Origin: Psychrobacter urativorans
GTDB lineage: Bacteria > Pseudomonadota > Gammaproteobacteria > Pseudomonadales > Moraxellaceae
Length of the DNA stretch: 64,000 nt
Reading direction: 5' to 3'
Assembly: GCF_001298525.1 (NCBI RefSeq)
Contig: NZ_CP012678.1
Coordinates: 1,426,001 to 1,490,000 of the forward strand
Positions 1 to 9,124 of the stretch are shown here, one piece after another (the stretch's first letter is position 1; each line of letters starts with the position of its first letter). Both the position numbers and the translations under genes were made by a program. The notes under the pieces were generated by a model. It did not search any database. It worked only from the letters and a program-made list of their open reading frames with translations, and was not told where the DNA came from.

Positions 1-374
1 TTGTCATTAGAATACATAGTATGAAGTAACAAATGCAAATATTCTTTCAGCTAAATACAAATATATCCTTATAAACGGTTCTTAAGACTAAATATCTAAA
101 CTTACAGTAAGATTTGATTTATAAACTGCTGAGTTACTTACTTTAATCTATTGAAACAATAGTGAAAATAGGTTGAGGCGTAGCGCATCGCTTTGTATAA
201 ACTAAGATAGTAACGGAAAGCAGGATTAGCTTTCAAAAATCGTTTATAATAGACGGCATTTATATAACAATAGTATAACCTCTACATTTGAGCTGGCATT
301 TATGTCGGTTTTTCTGCTTTAATAGTCGCCTACATATAAGTGGCAACATTTTAATAATATTTGGATTCAAGATT
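1..374. other. Region upstream of thrS, no gene seen
   Basis: AT-rich non-coding stretch with no reading frame I would defend. A TATAAT hexamer at 245-250 is the best minus-10 candidate for the thrS-infC unit and would give a leader of about 118 bases. No good minus-35 lies 16-18 bases upstream. I recognise no tRNA-like leader of the type known to control thrS in Escherichia coli. Confidence 0.5.
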
Positions 375-2309
375 ATGGTAGCGATTACTTTACCCGATGG
401 TAGCGTAAAAGACTTCGAAGGCCCTACGACCGTTATGGAAGTGGCGCAAAGTATTGGGGCTGGGCTTGCTAAAGCAACAATAGCTGGGCGTGTGAATGGG
501 TATTTGGTTGATGCTTGTGACCCTATCGTTGTCGATGCGAATGTCGAAATCGTTACGGCAAAAGATGATGATGGTGTCGATATCATTCGTCACTCTTGTG
601 CGCATTTATTAGGTCACGCTGTAAAGCAGCTGTATCCTGATGTCAAAATGGTCATTGGTCCGGTGATTGATGACGGCTTTTATTATGACATCTATAGTGA
701 GACGCCTTTCACGCCTGAGCATATGGAAAAAATTGAAAAGCGCATGATGGAACTGATTAAACAGGACTATGATGTTGTCAAGAAAATGACGCCACGTGCG
801 GAAGCGATTCAAATTTTTGAAGCACGCGGCGAAGATTATAAGTTAAAACTTATTAATGATATGCCGAACGAAGACGCTTTTGGGTTATATCATCATCAAG
901 AATATGTTGATATGTGCCGTGGTCCACACGTGCCGAACACTCGCTTCTTAAAAGTATTTAAATTAACCAAAATGAGCGGCGCTTATTGGCGCGGTGATGC
1001 TAAAAACGAGCAGTTGCAGCGTATTTACGGTACAGCGTGGGCAGATAAGAAACAATTAAAAGCGTATATTCAACGTATTGAAGAAGCAGAAAAACGTGAC
1101 CACCGTAAAATTGGTAAGGCGTTAAATCTGTTCCATATGCAAGAACAAGCACCGGGCATGGTGTTTTGGCATCCGAATGGTTGGACGATTTATCAAGTGC
1201 TTGAGCAATATATGCGTAAAGTACAAAATGATAATGGCTATGAAGAAATTAAAACGCCACAAATCGTTGACCGTAGTTTGTGGGAACGTTCTGGTCACTG
1301 GGGTAACTATGCGACTAATATGTTTACCACTTCTAGTGAAAGCCGTGATTATGCGGTGAAACCGATGAACTGCCCGTGTCACGTGCAAGTGTTTAACCAA
1401 GGTTTAAAATCTTATCGTGATTTGCCGTTACGTATGGCAGAATTTGGCTCGTGTCATCGTAATGAACCGTCAGGCTCGTTGCATGGTTTGATGCGCGTCC
1501 GTGGCTTTACCCAAGATGACGCGCATATTTTTTGTACCCAGTCACAAATTCAGCAAGAAGTTGCCAATTTTATTAAGCTGACGCTTGCCGTTTATGACGA
1601 TTTTGGTTTTAAAGATATTATTATGAAATTATCGACGCGTCCTGAAAAACGCGTGGGCAGCGAAGAAGCTTGGGATTTTGCTGAAAAAGCATTGGCGGAT
1701 GCTCTAGATAACTCAGGACTTGATTGGGAATATTTACCGGGTGAAGGCGCGTTTTATGGTCCTAAGATTGAATTCAGTCTTAAAGATTGTTTAGGTCGCG
1801 TCTGGCAGTGCGGTACGATTCAAGTCGACCCTAATATGCCTGAGCGTTTGGATGCTGATTTTGTCAATGAGCAAGGTGAGCGTGAAGTACCTATTATGCT
1901 ACATCGTGCTATTTTGGGCTCATTCGAGCGTTTCATTGGCATGCTTATCGAGCATTACGCAGGTTGGATGCCGGTTTGGCTCGCACCGCAGCAAGTGGTG
2001 GTGATGAATATCACCGATAAACAAGCCGAAACCTGTGAAAATGTCGTTGCTGAGTTAAAAAATGCAGGTTTACGTGCTATTAGTGACTTGCGTAACGAAA
2101 AGATTGGATTTAAGATACGAGAGAAAACATTAGAACGTATTCCCTATATGCTAGTATTAGGGGATAAAGAAGTCGAATCAGGTAGTGTTAACGTCCGAAC
2201 CCGTGAAGGTGAAAACCTAGGTGTGATGAGCGTGCCTGAATTTATCGCCTTAGTTGAGACAGCCGTCGCCGAAAAAGGTCGACAGAATCAAAAAACAGAT
2301 CAGGAGTAA
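375..2309 (+). CDS. thrS: Threonine--tRNA ligase
   Basis: Cytosolic class II synthetase that charges tRNA-Thr with threonine. The product is 644 residues, close to the 642 of E. coli. It has an N-terminal TGS domain (about 1-62, beginning [10 protein letters not shown]), the second editing-type domain (about 170-225), the catalytic core with zinc-site and motif residues ([38 protein letters not shown]) and a C-terminal anticodon-binding domain. An upstream in-frame ATG at 288 would add 29 residues with no counterpart in the family, so the start is placed at 375, although no clear Shine-Dalgarno precedes it. infC begins five bases after the stop, and the ribosome site of infC lies inside the last thrS codons. 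This suggests one transcript and coupled translation. Confidence 0.96.
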   Translation: MVAITLPDGSVKDFEGPTTVMEVAQSIGAGLAKATIAGRVNGYLVDACDPIVVDANVEIVTAKDDDGVDIIRHSCAHLLGHAVKQLYPDVKMVIGPVIDDGFYYDIYSETPFTPEHMEKIEKRMMELIKQDYDVVKKMTPRAEAIQIFEARGEDYKLKLINDMPNEDAFGLYHHQEYVDMCRGPHVPNTRFLKVFKLTKMSGAYWRGDAKNEQLQRIYGTAWADKKQLKAYIQRIEEAEKRDHRKIGKALNLFHMQEQAPGMVFWHPNGWTIYQVLEQYMRKVQNDNGYEEIKTPQIVDRSLWERSGHWGNYATNMFTTSSESRDYAVKPMNCPCHVQVFNQGLKSYRDLPLRMAEFGSCHRNEPSGSLHGLMRVRGFTQDDAHIFCTQSQIQQEVANFIKLTLAVYDDFGFKDIIMKLSTRPEKRVGSEEAWDFAEKALADALDNSGLDWEYLPGEGAFYGPKIEFSLKDCLGRVWQCGTIQVDPNMPERLDADFVNEQGEREVPIMLHRAILGSFERFIGMLIEHYAGWMPVWLAPQQVVVMNITDKQAETCENVVAELKNAGLRAISDLRNEKIGFKIREKTLERIPYMLVLGDKEVESGSVNVRTREGENLGVMSVPEFIALVETAVAEKGRQNQKTDQE

Positions 2310-2317
2310 TACCTATT
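2302..2317 (+). promoter_or_regulatory. Shine-Dalgarno and ATT start of infC
   Basis: AGGAG at 2302-2306 overlaps the thrS stop codon TAA (2307-2309) and is followed eight bases later by ATT. The spacing decides the start in favour of ATT. By analogy with E. coli infC this rare initiator would be discriminated against by IF-3 itself, giving negative feedback. Confidence 0.85.
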
Positions 2318-2836
2318 AAACAGTCGAACCGTTTGAACATCAACGAAGATATCAGTGCTAAAGAAGTCCGTTTGGTCAAAGAAGACGGTGAACAAATGGG
2401 CGTGGTCGATATCGCAACCGCTATGAAAGCGGCACGTGATGATAGCCTAGATTTGGTCGAATTGGTTCCTGAAGCCAAGCCGCCAGTATGTAAGATCATG
2501 GATTATAAACATTTCCTCTATGATCAAAAACAGAAAGCGAAAGAAGCTAAAAAGAACCAAAAGCAAACTCAGCTCAAAGAGATGAAGTTGCGTCCTAGCA
2601 CTGAAGAAGCTGATTATCAGGTTAAACTGAAAAAAATCGTGAGCTTCTTAGAAGATCAAGATAAAGTTAAAATCAGTATCCGCTTCCGTGGTCGCGAAAT
2701 GGCGCACCAAGAAATTGGTCGTAAGCAGCTTGATCGCATTATCGAAGATACCGCTGACATCTCAAACGTCGAGCAGTATCCAAAGATGGAAGGTCGCCAA
2801 ATGGGTATGCTATTAGGTCCTACCAAGAAAAGATAA
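2315..2836 (+). CDS. infC: Translation initiation factor IF-3, ATT start
   Basis: Binds the 30S subunit, keeps it apart from 50S and proofreads start-codon choice. From an ATT codon at 2315 the product is 173 residues and begins [13 protein letters not shown], which restores the usual IF-3 N-terminus. A good Shine-Dalgarno (AGGAG, 2302-2306) lies eight bases upstream. A later in-frame TTG at 2333 would cut off conserved residues and has no ribosome site. AUU starts are the known basis of IF-3 autoregulation in enterobacteria. The N-domain (to about 75), lysine-rich linker ([15 protein letters not shown]) and C-domain ending MLLGPTKKR are all present. A terminator follows, and rpmI-rplT, often next in gammaproteobacteria, are not here. 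Confidence 0.95.
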   Translation: MKQSNRLNINEDISAKEVRLVKEDGEQMGVVDIATAMKAARDDSLDLVELVPEAKPPVCKIMDYKHFLYDQKQKAKEAKKNQKQTQLKEMKLRPSTEEADYQVKLKKIVSFLEDQDKVKISIRFRGREMAHQEIGRKQLDRIIEDTADISNVEQYPKMEGRQMGMLLGPTKKR

Positions 2837-2883
2837 GCTGACGGTATATTCTAGTCACTGAAATAATTTATTTATATCTTTTA

Positions 2884-2918
2884 ACCATCAATATGCTACG
2901 GGATATTGGTGGTTTTTT
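2884..2918 (+). terminator. Rho-independent terminator of thrS-infC
   Basis: Eleven-base stem (ACCATCAATAT with ATATTGGTGGT, one G-U pair), an eight-base loop and then six T. It ends the thrS-infC transcript. Confidence 0.85.
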
Positions 2919-3170
2919 GCTATTTATATGCTAAGTATGCATCCTTTAATATAGTGTTATTTATAATATGCACTACTTTACAAAATCAATCTTCATTAGC
3001 TATTCATAACACGGTAATCTTAATGATTAGAATACGTCTATTCTCTTTTATTTCTGTACTTTTAACAGACAACAAATGCTAACTGGCTTGATTTAAGATG
3101 GATTTAATAATAAATATAACTATAGAACTTTTAAAATAAAAAATTTAACACTTTGAAAATAGGAAACCTT
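2919..3170. other. AT-rich gap upstream of the TelA-family gene
   Basis: About 250 AT-rich bases without a credible reading frame. TTGATT at 3088-3093 is a possible minus-35, but the following minus-10 is poor. An AGGA at 3161-3164 serves the next gene. Confidence 0.4.
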
Positions 3171-4415
3171 ATGCAAGAGTTGACGCCACCTGATAATGCC
3201 ACTGTGCCGACTATTACTCTAACCCCACCTGCCGCTGTCAAAGAAATACAAAAAAGCGAAGCAGATCAAATGGTCACACTGGATGCCAGTCATATTCCAG
3301 AACTTGATGCCAAAGTAGATGCCTTTGTTAACCATGTGATTAACAACTCGGTACACAGCCCTGAGTTTCAGCAGAATGTGCAATCGATTCATAATTTAGG
3401 CAATAAAGAAATTCGTGAATCCGCGCAAATATCCAATCGTATGCTGGAGCTGCCAGCAAAAAGCTTAAATGACAGCTTATTTGATAACTCTCCTATTGCG
3501 AAATCGCTGACTGAGCTGCGCGGTATTGTTGAGGATTTAGACCCCAGTAAAAAAGAGCTGACCAGCTCGCGTAAATTATTTGGTTTGATTCCCTTTGGTA
3601 ATAAAGTGCAAGATTATTTTCGCCAATACGAATCTGCGCAATCGCATATCAATGCCGTGGTGACTAGCCTTTATAATGGTAAAGATGAGTTGCTCAAAGA
3701 CAACGCCACTATTGAGCAAGAAAAAGTCAATATGTGGGAGCTTATGCAGTCGATTCGCCAATATATCTATGTTGGTAAAAAAATCGATGAGCAGCTTGAA
3801 CAGAAAGTCTATGCCGTGGAAGCCACTGACCCTGAAAAAGCGCGTATTATTAAAGAAGAGATGCTATTTTATGTGCGCCAAAAAAATATGGACTTTTTAA
3901 CGCAACTGGCGGTGAATGTCCAAGGCTACTTAGCGCTAGATACAATTCGTAAGAATAATTTAGAGCTGATTAAAGGGGTGGATCGCGCCACCACTACCAC
4001 GGTTTCTGCCTTGCGTACTGCCGTCGTTGTCGCCCAAGCGATGACCAATCAAAAACTGGTACTTGACCAAATTACTGCCTTAAATAAAACTACCAGTAGC
4101 TTGATTGAATCGACTTCTGCTATGCTGAAACGCCAATCGATTGACATTCATGAGCAAGCAACCAGTAGTACCATTGAGCTCGATAAATTACAAAATGCCT
4201 TTAATAATATCTATGATACGATGGATATGATTAGCAGTTATAAAATCGAAGCGCTGGAAAATATGAAGCAGACGGTCAATACCTTGACTGTGGAAGTTGA
4301 TAAAGCACAAAAATATTTAGATAAATCGAACCAAACCACCGTACTTGAAGTGTCAAAAGAATTGGATACTAAAAAGATAACGGATCAGTCGGGTGCACTT
4401 GATATTGATATCTAA
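3171..4415 (+). CDS. Toxic anion resistance protein, TelA/KlaA family
   Basis: Product of 414 residues with no signal peptide or membrane span. Residues from about 135 to the end match the TelA/KlaA pattern: the LFGLIPFGNKVQDYF motif, then long charged helices including QSIRQYIYVGKKID, RQKNMDFLTQLAVNVQGYLAL and RTAVVVAQAMTNQKLVLDQI. The family is known from plasmid tellurite resistance and from chromosomal loci linked to envelope stress, but its biochemical function is not established. AGGA at 3161-3164 fixes the ATG at 3171 over a TTG at 3153. It stands alone between two terminated units with no ter or kil genes nearby. A tellurite phenotype should not be assumed. Confidence 0.85.
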   Translation: MQELTPPDNATVPTITLTPPAAVKEIQKSEADQMVTLDASHIPELDAKVDAFVNHVINNSVHSPEFQQNVQSIHNLGNKEIRESAQISNRMLELPAKSLNDSLFDNSPIAKSLTELRGIVEDLDPSKKELTSSRKLFGLIPFGNKVQDYFRQYESAQSHINAVVTSLYNGKDELLKDNATIEQEKVNMWELMQSIRQYIYVGKKIDEQLEQKVYAVEATDPEKARIIKEEMLFYVRQKNMDFLTQLAVNVQGYLALDTIRKNNLELIKGVDRATTTTVSALRTAVVVAQAMTNQKLVLDQITALNKTTSSLIESTSAMLKRQSIDIHEQATSSTIELDKLQNAFNNIYDTMDMISSYKIEALENMKQTVNTLTVEVDKAQKYLDKSNQTTVLEVSKELDTKKITDQSGALDIDI

Positions 4416-4543
4416 TCTTAATACAGTTACTCGTTAGAAGCGATGGGCTGTCTCAACACATAACATAATTGACGCAAGATATTGCAGCGTGGTTCGTGTT
4501 AAGATAGCTTTTATTAATAATTTTAAAATAGATACGGTACTTT

Positions 4544-6817
4544 ATGAGTTGGAATGATCCAAACGCCTCGGCTGAAGCCAAAAAATACATTAATCCTGTT
4601 CCTAGTCGTGAGCTGATACTCAGCACGATTACCGAGCAAGGTGAACTGACGCACCCACAACTGGCAAAAGTTTTTAATATTACTGATCCCGACCAATTTG
4701 ATGCGTTAGGCAATCGCCTAAAAGCCATGGTTCGTGATGGACAAGTCAATCGTGATGGTCGTCCTTATCGCTTCCGTACCGTGACGCAGCATGACGTGGT
4801 TCGTGGTACGGTGTCCGCACATCCTAAAGGCTTTGGCTTTGTATTACTAAGTGATATGCCTGATTTATTCTTGCATGAAAAGCAGATGCGCTGGGTCTTT
4901 AACGGCGATATCGTCGATGCTATCGGCACGTCAACCGACAATCGCGGTCGTACGGAAGGGCGTATCGTTGAAGTCACTGAACGTCGTCAAAATCATTTTA
5001 TCGGCACACTAGCGCAAGATGAAGACGGTTATTGCGTAGAGCTTAGTAGCCCGAACAATCATCAACCGATTACGGTCACTGATGATAATGTACAAGCAGT
5101 CGGTGCTAAAATTGGCAGTCCGGTGAAAGTCGATGTGATTGATTGGCCTAATCAGCATGAATTTGCCACTGGTAAAATTACGGAATTGCTCAGTGATGAT
5201 AATGACCGTGAACTTATTATTGAAACGACGCTATTAAACTACGATATTCCTTCTGATTTTAGTGAAGCCACGCTTAAACAAGCCAATGATTATCGTGAGC
5301 CAAGCAAAAAAGATTTTAAAGGTCGCACCGATTTACGGGACTTGCCGTTAGTTACGATTGATGGCGAAGATGCGCGTGACTTTGATGATGCCGTATTTGC
5401 AGAAAAACGTCCGGGCGGTAACTATCGTGTACTGGTCGCAATTGCTGATGTGAGCTTTTATGTGACGCCAAATTCTCCACTAGATGTCGATGCGTATGAG
5501 CGTGGAACGTCGGTTTATTTCCCGCATCGCGTGATTCCGATGTTGCCAGAAGTATTATCGAACGGTCTATGCTCATTGAATCCAAACGTCGACCGTCTCT
5601 GTATGGTTGCCGATATCAAAGTATCACGTGCAGGCAAAGTAACGGGCTATGAGTTTTATCCCGCTGTGATGAACTCACAAGCGCGTCTGACTTATAATCA
5701 AGTGAATGATTATTTTGCCAATCCAAAAGATGAGACTATCCCTAAATCATTGACTGACAATCCAGCCGTTAGAAAATCGGTAGATACATTGCATCAACTG
5801 TATGATTTATTGCTTAAAAAGCGCGAAGAACGTCACGCGATGGAATTTGAAACAGTTGAAACCTATATCGAATTCAATGAAAAAGGCGGTATTGCTGCGA
5901 TATTGCCGCGTACTCGTGGCGATGCCCATAAGCTCATTGAAGAATGTATGTTGCTTGCCAATACTTGTGCGGCAAACTTTGCACTGGAAAATGAGCTGCC
6001 GGTCTTATATCGTAATCACGATAAGCCCGATAATGAAAAGTCGCTGCGTATTCACGAATATGCAAAAAACTTTGGCATCAGCTTCCCTGAAGAAAGTCCA
6101 ACGCAAGCAGACTATCAGCGTATTATTGAAGCGACAAAAGACCGTCCCGATGCCATCAGCGTGCACAGTATGCTACTGCGTTCCATGATGCAGGCGAATT
6201 ATGCCCCTGATAATATCGGTCACTTCGGTTTAGCCTATGATGAATACAGCCACTTTACCTCGCCAATTCGTCGTTATCCTGACTTAATGCTGCATCGCGC
6301 GATTAAAGCTAAAGTAACGAATAGTCCGCAACCTGCAATGGAGTTCTCTCTTGAAGGTGCGGGTACGCAAACCTCAGATACCGAACGCCGCGCGGAAAAA
6401 GCCTCACGCTTTGTAGAGTCGTGGCTCAAATGTCACTATATGAAAGATCATGTCGGCGAAGAGTTCGATGGTGTCGTGACGACAGTGACCAGCTTTGGCT
6501 TATTTGTGACGTTGAAAGACTTATATATCGATGGTTTGGTACATATCTCTAATGTCGGTAATGACTTCTTTGTTTATGACGAAAAGCAGCAACAGCTGAT
6601 CGGTAAAGATAAAGGCACATTATTCGGGCTTGGTGATTCAGTACGCGTTAAAGTGGCTGGCGTAAATATGGACTTGCTGCAAATTGATTTTGATTTGCAA
6701 GAAAAACTGCAAGCCAGTCAGATGAACCAAACCAAGGCTACACCTGCCAATACCGCTCCTACCAAAACCAAACCACGTCGTAGCGGTGGTAAACCTAAAA
6801 GTAAAAAAGACCAGTAA
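4544..6817 (+). CDS. rnr: Ribonuclease R
   Basis: 3'-5' exoribonuclease that degrades structured RNA and helps stable-RNA quality control and cold growth. The product is 757 residues (E. coli 813). In order it has an N-terminal winged-helix-like region (about 20-75), a cold-shock domain (VRGTVSAHPKGFGFV), a second OB region, the RNB catalytic domain with the metal-binding aspartates in DGEDARDFDDAV, an S1 domain near the end (FDGVVTTVTSFGLFV) and a basic tail (KPRRSGGKPKSKK). The ATG at 4544 is preceded by a weak ribosome site. It is monocistronic, with a strong terminator after it. rlmB, the frequent downstream partner in other gammaproteobacteria, is absent. Confidence 0.95.
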   Translation: MSWNDPNASAEAKKYINPVPSRELILSTITEQGELTHPQLAKVFNITDPDQFDALGNRLKAMVRDGQVNRDGRPYRFRTVTQHDVVRGTVSAHPKGFGFVLLSDMPDLFLHEKQMRWVFNGDIVDAIGTSTDNRGRTEGRIVEVTERRQNHFIGTLAQDEDGYCVELSSPNNHQPITVTDDNVQAVGAKIGSPVKVDVIDWPNQHEFATGKITELLSDDNDRELIIETTLLNYDIPSDFSEATLKQANDYREPSKKDFKGRTDLRDLPLVTIDGEDARDFDDAVFAEKRPGGNYRVLVAIADVSFYVTPNSPLDVDAYERGTSVYFPHRVIPMLPEVLSNGLCSLNPNVDRLCMVADIKVSRAGKVTGYEFYPAVMNSQARLTYNQVNDYFANPKDETIPKSLTDNPAVRKSVDTLHQLYDLLLKKREERHAMEFETVETYIEFNEKGGIAAILPRTRGDAHKLIEECMLLANTCAANFALENELPVLYRNHDKPDNEKSLRIHEYAKNFGISFPEESPTQADYQRIIEATKDRPDAISVHSMLLRSMMQANYAPDNIGHFGLAYDEYSHFTSPIRRYPDLMLHRAIKAKVTNSPQPAMEFSLEGAGTQTSDTERRAEKASRFVESWLKCHYMKDHVGEEFDGVVTTVTSFGLFVTLKDLYIDGLVHISNVGNDFFVYDEKQQQLIGKDKGTLFGLGDSVRVKVAGVNMDLLQIDFDLQEKLQASQMNQTKATPANTAPTKTKPRRSGGKPKSKKDQ

Positions 6818-6840
6818 AGTTACGTTATTCATAGCTTAAC

Positions 6841-6860
6841 TTTACTTTACTTTACTTTAC
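6841..6860. repeat. Pentanucleotide tandem repeat TTTAC x4
   Basis: Four exact TTTAC units lie between the rnr stop and its terminator. The preceding CTTAAC is a decayed extra unit. It is non-coding and short enough to be a slippage product. Confidence 0.8.
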
Positions 6861-6872
6861 TGGATACTTAAT

Positions 6873-6904
6873 AAAAAAGGCTAACGTTATCGTTAGCCTT
6901 TTTT
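6873..6904. terminator. Bidirectional terminator after rnr
   Basis: Perfect inverted repeat: A6 GGCTAACG, a TTAT loop and CGTTAGCC T6. The A and T runs on both sides let it stop rnr from the left and the minus-strand membrane-protein gene from the right. Confidence 0.9.
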
Positions 6905-6948
6905 ATGGGTGTGAACTGATAGAAACGACTATATTAGAAACTACAACG

Positions 6949-7254
6949 TTATTGCTGCGCACTATCCATTTGCGCCAAACGTGCGTTGTCCGCTTGCTGT
7001 GCACTATCTATCTGAGTGGTCGCTTTATCCATGATAGCTTTCGGTTGTTCGCCTAATGGCTTGCTGGTTATATTATTATTACCGTCATCACTATCGGCAG
7101 CCGTACTTGCTATGGTATTGGTGGTGTCTGCTATCGTTTCAGTATTTTCGGTTGCTGCTCTATTGTTTTCATGGCGATTGCCATTAATGACGTTAAAGCC
7201 TAATAATAAAGCCATCGCCACCAGCGCGAAGATAATCAGATGTTTCAATTGCAT
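6949..7254 (-). CDS. Small membrane-anchored hypothetical protein
   Basis: Product of 101 residues. Residues 3-23 form one hydrophobic helix (LKHLIIFALVAMALLLGFNVI). The rest is a polar, low-complexity tail rich in Asn, Asp, Thr and Gln, ending with two copies of DSAQQ separated by ADNARLAQM. This suggests a single-pass inner-membrane protein with a periplasmic tail. The family is not recognised. It reads from the same strand as the MscS-type gene 80 bases upstream and may share its transcript. The common terminator with rnr lies just beyond its stop. No strong Shine-Dalgarno is visible. Confidence 0.6.
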   Translation of the reverse strand: MQLKHLIIFALVAMALLLGFNVINGNRHENNRAATENTETIADTTNTIASTAADSDDGNNNITSKPLGEQPKAIMDKATTQIDSAQQADNARLAQMDSAQQ

Positions 7255-7334
7255 GGATAATATCTCGTATATTTAACAATAAATTTAATAGATACAAGTT
7301 ATCCTGCATTTTTCATGCCTATTCCAGAAAATGA

Positions 7335-9053
7335 TTATTCTTGTGGGCTATTTTTATCCAATAAATCCGGCTCGTTAGAGCTTTCAGCAATTTCCTGTTC
7401 GACTTTTTCCATCAGCTTCCCATCAGGACGGGAATTCAGCACGTCCTCAGCACTCTCACCTTGTAAAATAATCTTAGCACGCGCTTTAGCCTGTTTCTTA
7501 TCTTTATCATCCAACGTGATTTTATTAATATGAGAAGCATTTTCTGATATTGAGGTGTTGGCTGTCATCATGAGGTCAGACATGGTCTTATTAACGGCAT
7601 CATTATATTGTAAGTTCGCCAGTGCCTTTTCTAATTTATGGTTAAAGCGCAGGCGATAAATAGGTTCAGGTAAACTAAAACCTGCATTCTCTAGGGCGTG
7701 TTTGGCTTCACGAATGGCGATACTACGTGCTTTAGAAAAGTCCGTGTCTAATTGATTGACCCACACTTTAAACTCAAGAATAATATTAGAATCGCCAACC
7801 GCCTTAATAGTCGCAATGGCTTTGGGCTTATCCAATACAAAATCTAACGTACGTATTACATCAATGCCAACCTTAATGGCAGCCAGTGGGTCATCATTAT
7901 TATCAACACCCAACTCAAAGGTAAAGCGGCGTTCAGGATTTTTAGTATAATTTAAAATGGTGCTTTTAAAAACTTCTGCATTGGGAATACGTAGTTGGTT
8001 GCCATCGAGCGTCATCAAAATAGTCGCCCGTGACGTGAGGCGTACGACGATACCTTCTTTGCCATTAATCACGATATGGTCACGCGCGCGAAACGGTTGG
8101 CGAATACTCAGCATTAATGAGGCAATATAGTTCTCAATGGTATCTTTGACCGCAAAACCGACGGCAATACCAATGACCCCTGCACCGCCAAGCAATGTGC
8201 CCAATATGGTTTCTGCACCGATAAAGCTCAGCGCCAGTATCATGCCAACAATAATAAAAACCACTTTTACGGTTTGCGATAACAGCTCAGCGACAAACGG
8301 ATTGGGCGTTAAGCGTTGCCACATTTTTTGGCGTTTAGACAACCAATTGCCGAACCAAGTCACCATCGCAAATACGACAATGCCTACCAGTAATAATGGA
8401 GACGCTTTGACGATGGTTTTACCTTGGTTTTTTAGTCCTTGATACACACTATTAACGTTATCTTGTACATCTAAGGTACGGTTGATTCTATCCTCGACTG
8501 TCACGACGTCCGTTAAACGATTGGTCAGATTAATGGCTTGTTGGGCTTTTTTCTCGTTGGGAGTTTCGCCCGTTAACGTGACAACGCCTTGATTTACGCT
8601 GACATTAATAGCATGTAGTCCTTCAATTTCAGAGAAAATACCGCTGATACGTTGACGAATGTCATTATCTTTTAATGGCGTGGGCGTGGTTTCGATTTGA
8701 GCATTGTTGGTATGCTCACTATTGATAACTGGTGGTATTGCCGAATCAGGAATCGGTATAGTAGGTAATATGGGGATAGTTGTAGCATCATTGGGTTTGC
8801 TAGGCTCAGTCCTAGCATCGGTTGATACTTCCGTAGTTGTAGCAGTTGTGGAATTTGTGGAAGGTGTTGACGTTACCGAGCTGTTAGGTCGGCTTATCTC
8901 TGTGTTTTCTGCATCCAATACGTTTGCCGTATCAGATTTATTTTCTCCAGTGGCATAAGCTGGAAAAGTACAAATGATGCTTAATAACAACAGTGTCTGA
9001 CCCCAAATTAGCAGGAATCTGCTTTTTAGTAAGTGGTCAAAATCAGCTGTCAT
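7335..9053 (-). CDS. Mechanosensitive channel of MscS family with N-terminal BON domain
   Basis: Product of 572 residues. It has a signal-like hydrophobic N-terminus (about 10-32), a Ser/Thr/Pro-rich linker, a BON domain (about 130-200, with VSVNQGVVTLTGETPNEKKAQQAI), two to three membrane spans, the pore helix region LLGGAGVIGIAVGFAVKDTIENY and the soluble MscS beta domain with C-terminal extension. MscS channels open under membrane tension after hypo-osmotic shock. BON domains are thought to bind membrane or carbohydrate surfaces, so here one probably sits in the periplasm. Two ATGs lie six bases apart. AAAGG is better spaced from the second, so 9053 is preferred to 9059. The N-terminal linker is low complexity and likely variable between strains. 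Confidence 0.88.
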   Translation of the reverse strand: MTADFDHLLKSRFLLIWGQTLLLLSIICTFPAYATGENKSDTANVLDAENTEISRPNSSVTSTPSTNSTTATTTEVSTDARTEPSKPNDATTIPILPTIPIPDSAIPPVINSEHTNNAQIETTPTPLKDNDIRQRISGIFSEIEGLHAINVSVNQGVVTLTGETPNEKKAQQAINLTNRLTDVVTVEDRINRTLDVQDNVNSVYQGLKNQGKTIVKASPLLLVGIVVFAMVTWFGNWLSKRQKMWQRLTPNPFVAELLSQTVKVVFIIVGMILALSFIGAETILGTLLGGAGVIGIAVGFAVKDTIENYIASLMLSIRQPFRARDHIVINGKEGIVVRLTSRATILMTLDGNQLRIPNAEVFKSTILNYTKNPERRFTFELGVDNNDDPLAAIKVGIDVIRTLDFVLDKPKAIATIKAVGDSNIILEFKVWVNQLDTDFSKARSIAIREAKHALENAGFSLPEPIYRLRFNHKLEKALANLQYNDAVNKTMSDLMMTANTSISENASHINKITLDDKDKKQAKARAKIILQGESAEDVLNSRPDGKLMEKVEQEIAESSNEPDLLDKNSPQE

Positions 9054-9082
9054 AAGCATCCTTTATTACCTATTATTTAGTC

Positions 9083-9124
9083 ATTATTTACGGTCTAAAA
9101 TAATTATTTACAGTCTAAATAATT
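9083..9124. repeat. Imperfect tandem duplication over the hisA stop codon
   Basis: ATTATTTACGGTCTAAAATA at 9083-9102 is repeated as ATTATTTACAGTCTAAATA at 9103-9121, with AATT after each. The second copy encodes the last hisA residues (YLDCK) and stop. The first lies just after the gene. Confidence 0.75.

Noticed and set aside
8137..8442. Plus-strand frame opposite the MscS gene
   Set aside because: Antisense shadow of a strongly conserved membrane segment; no start signal.
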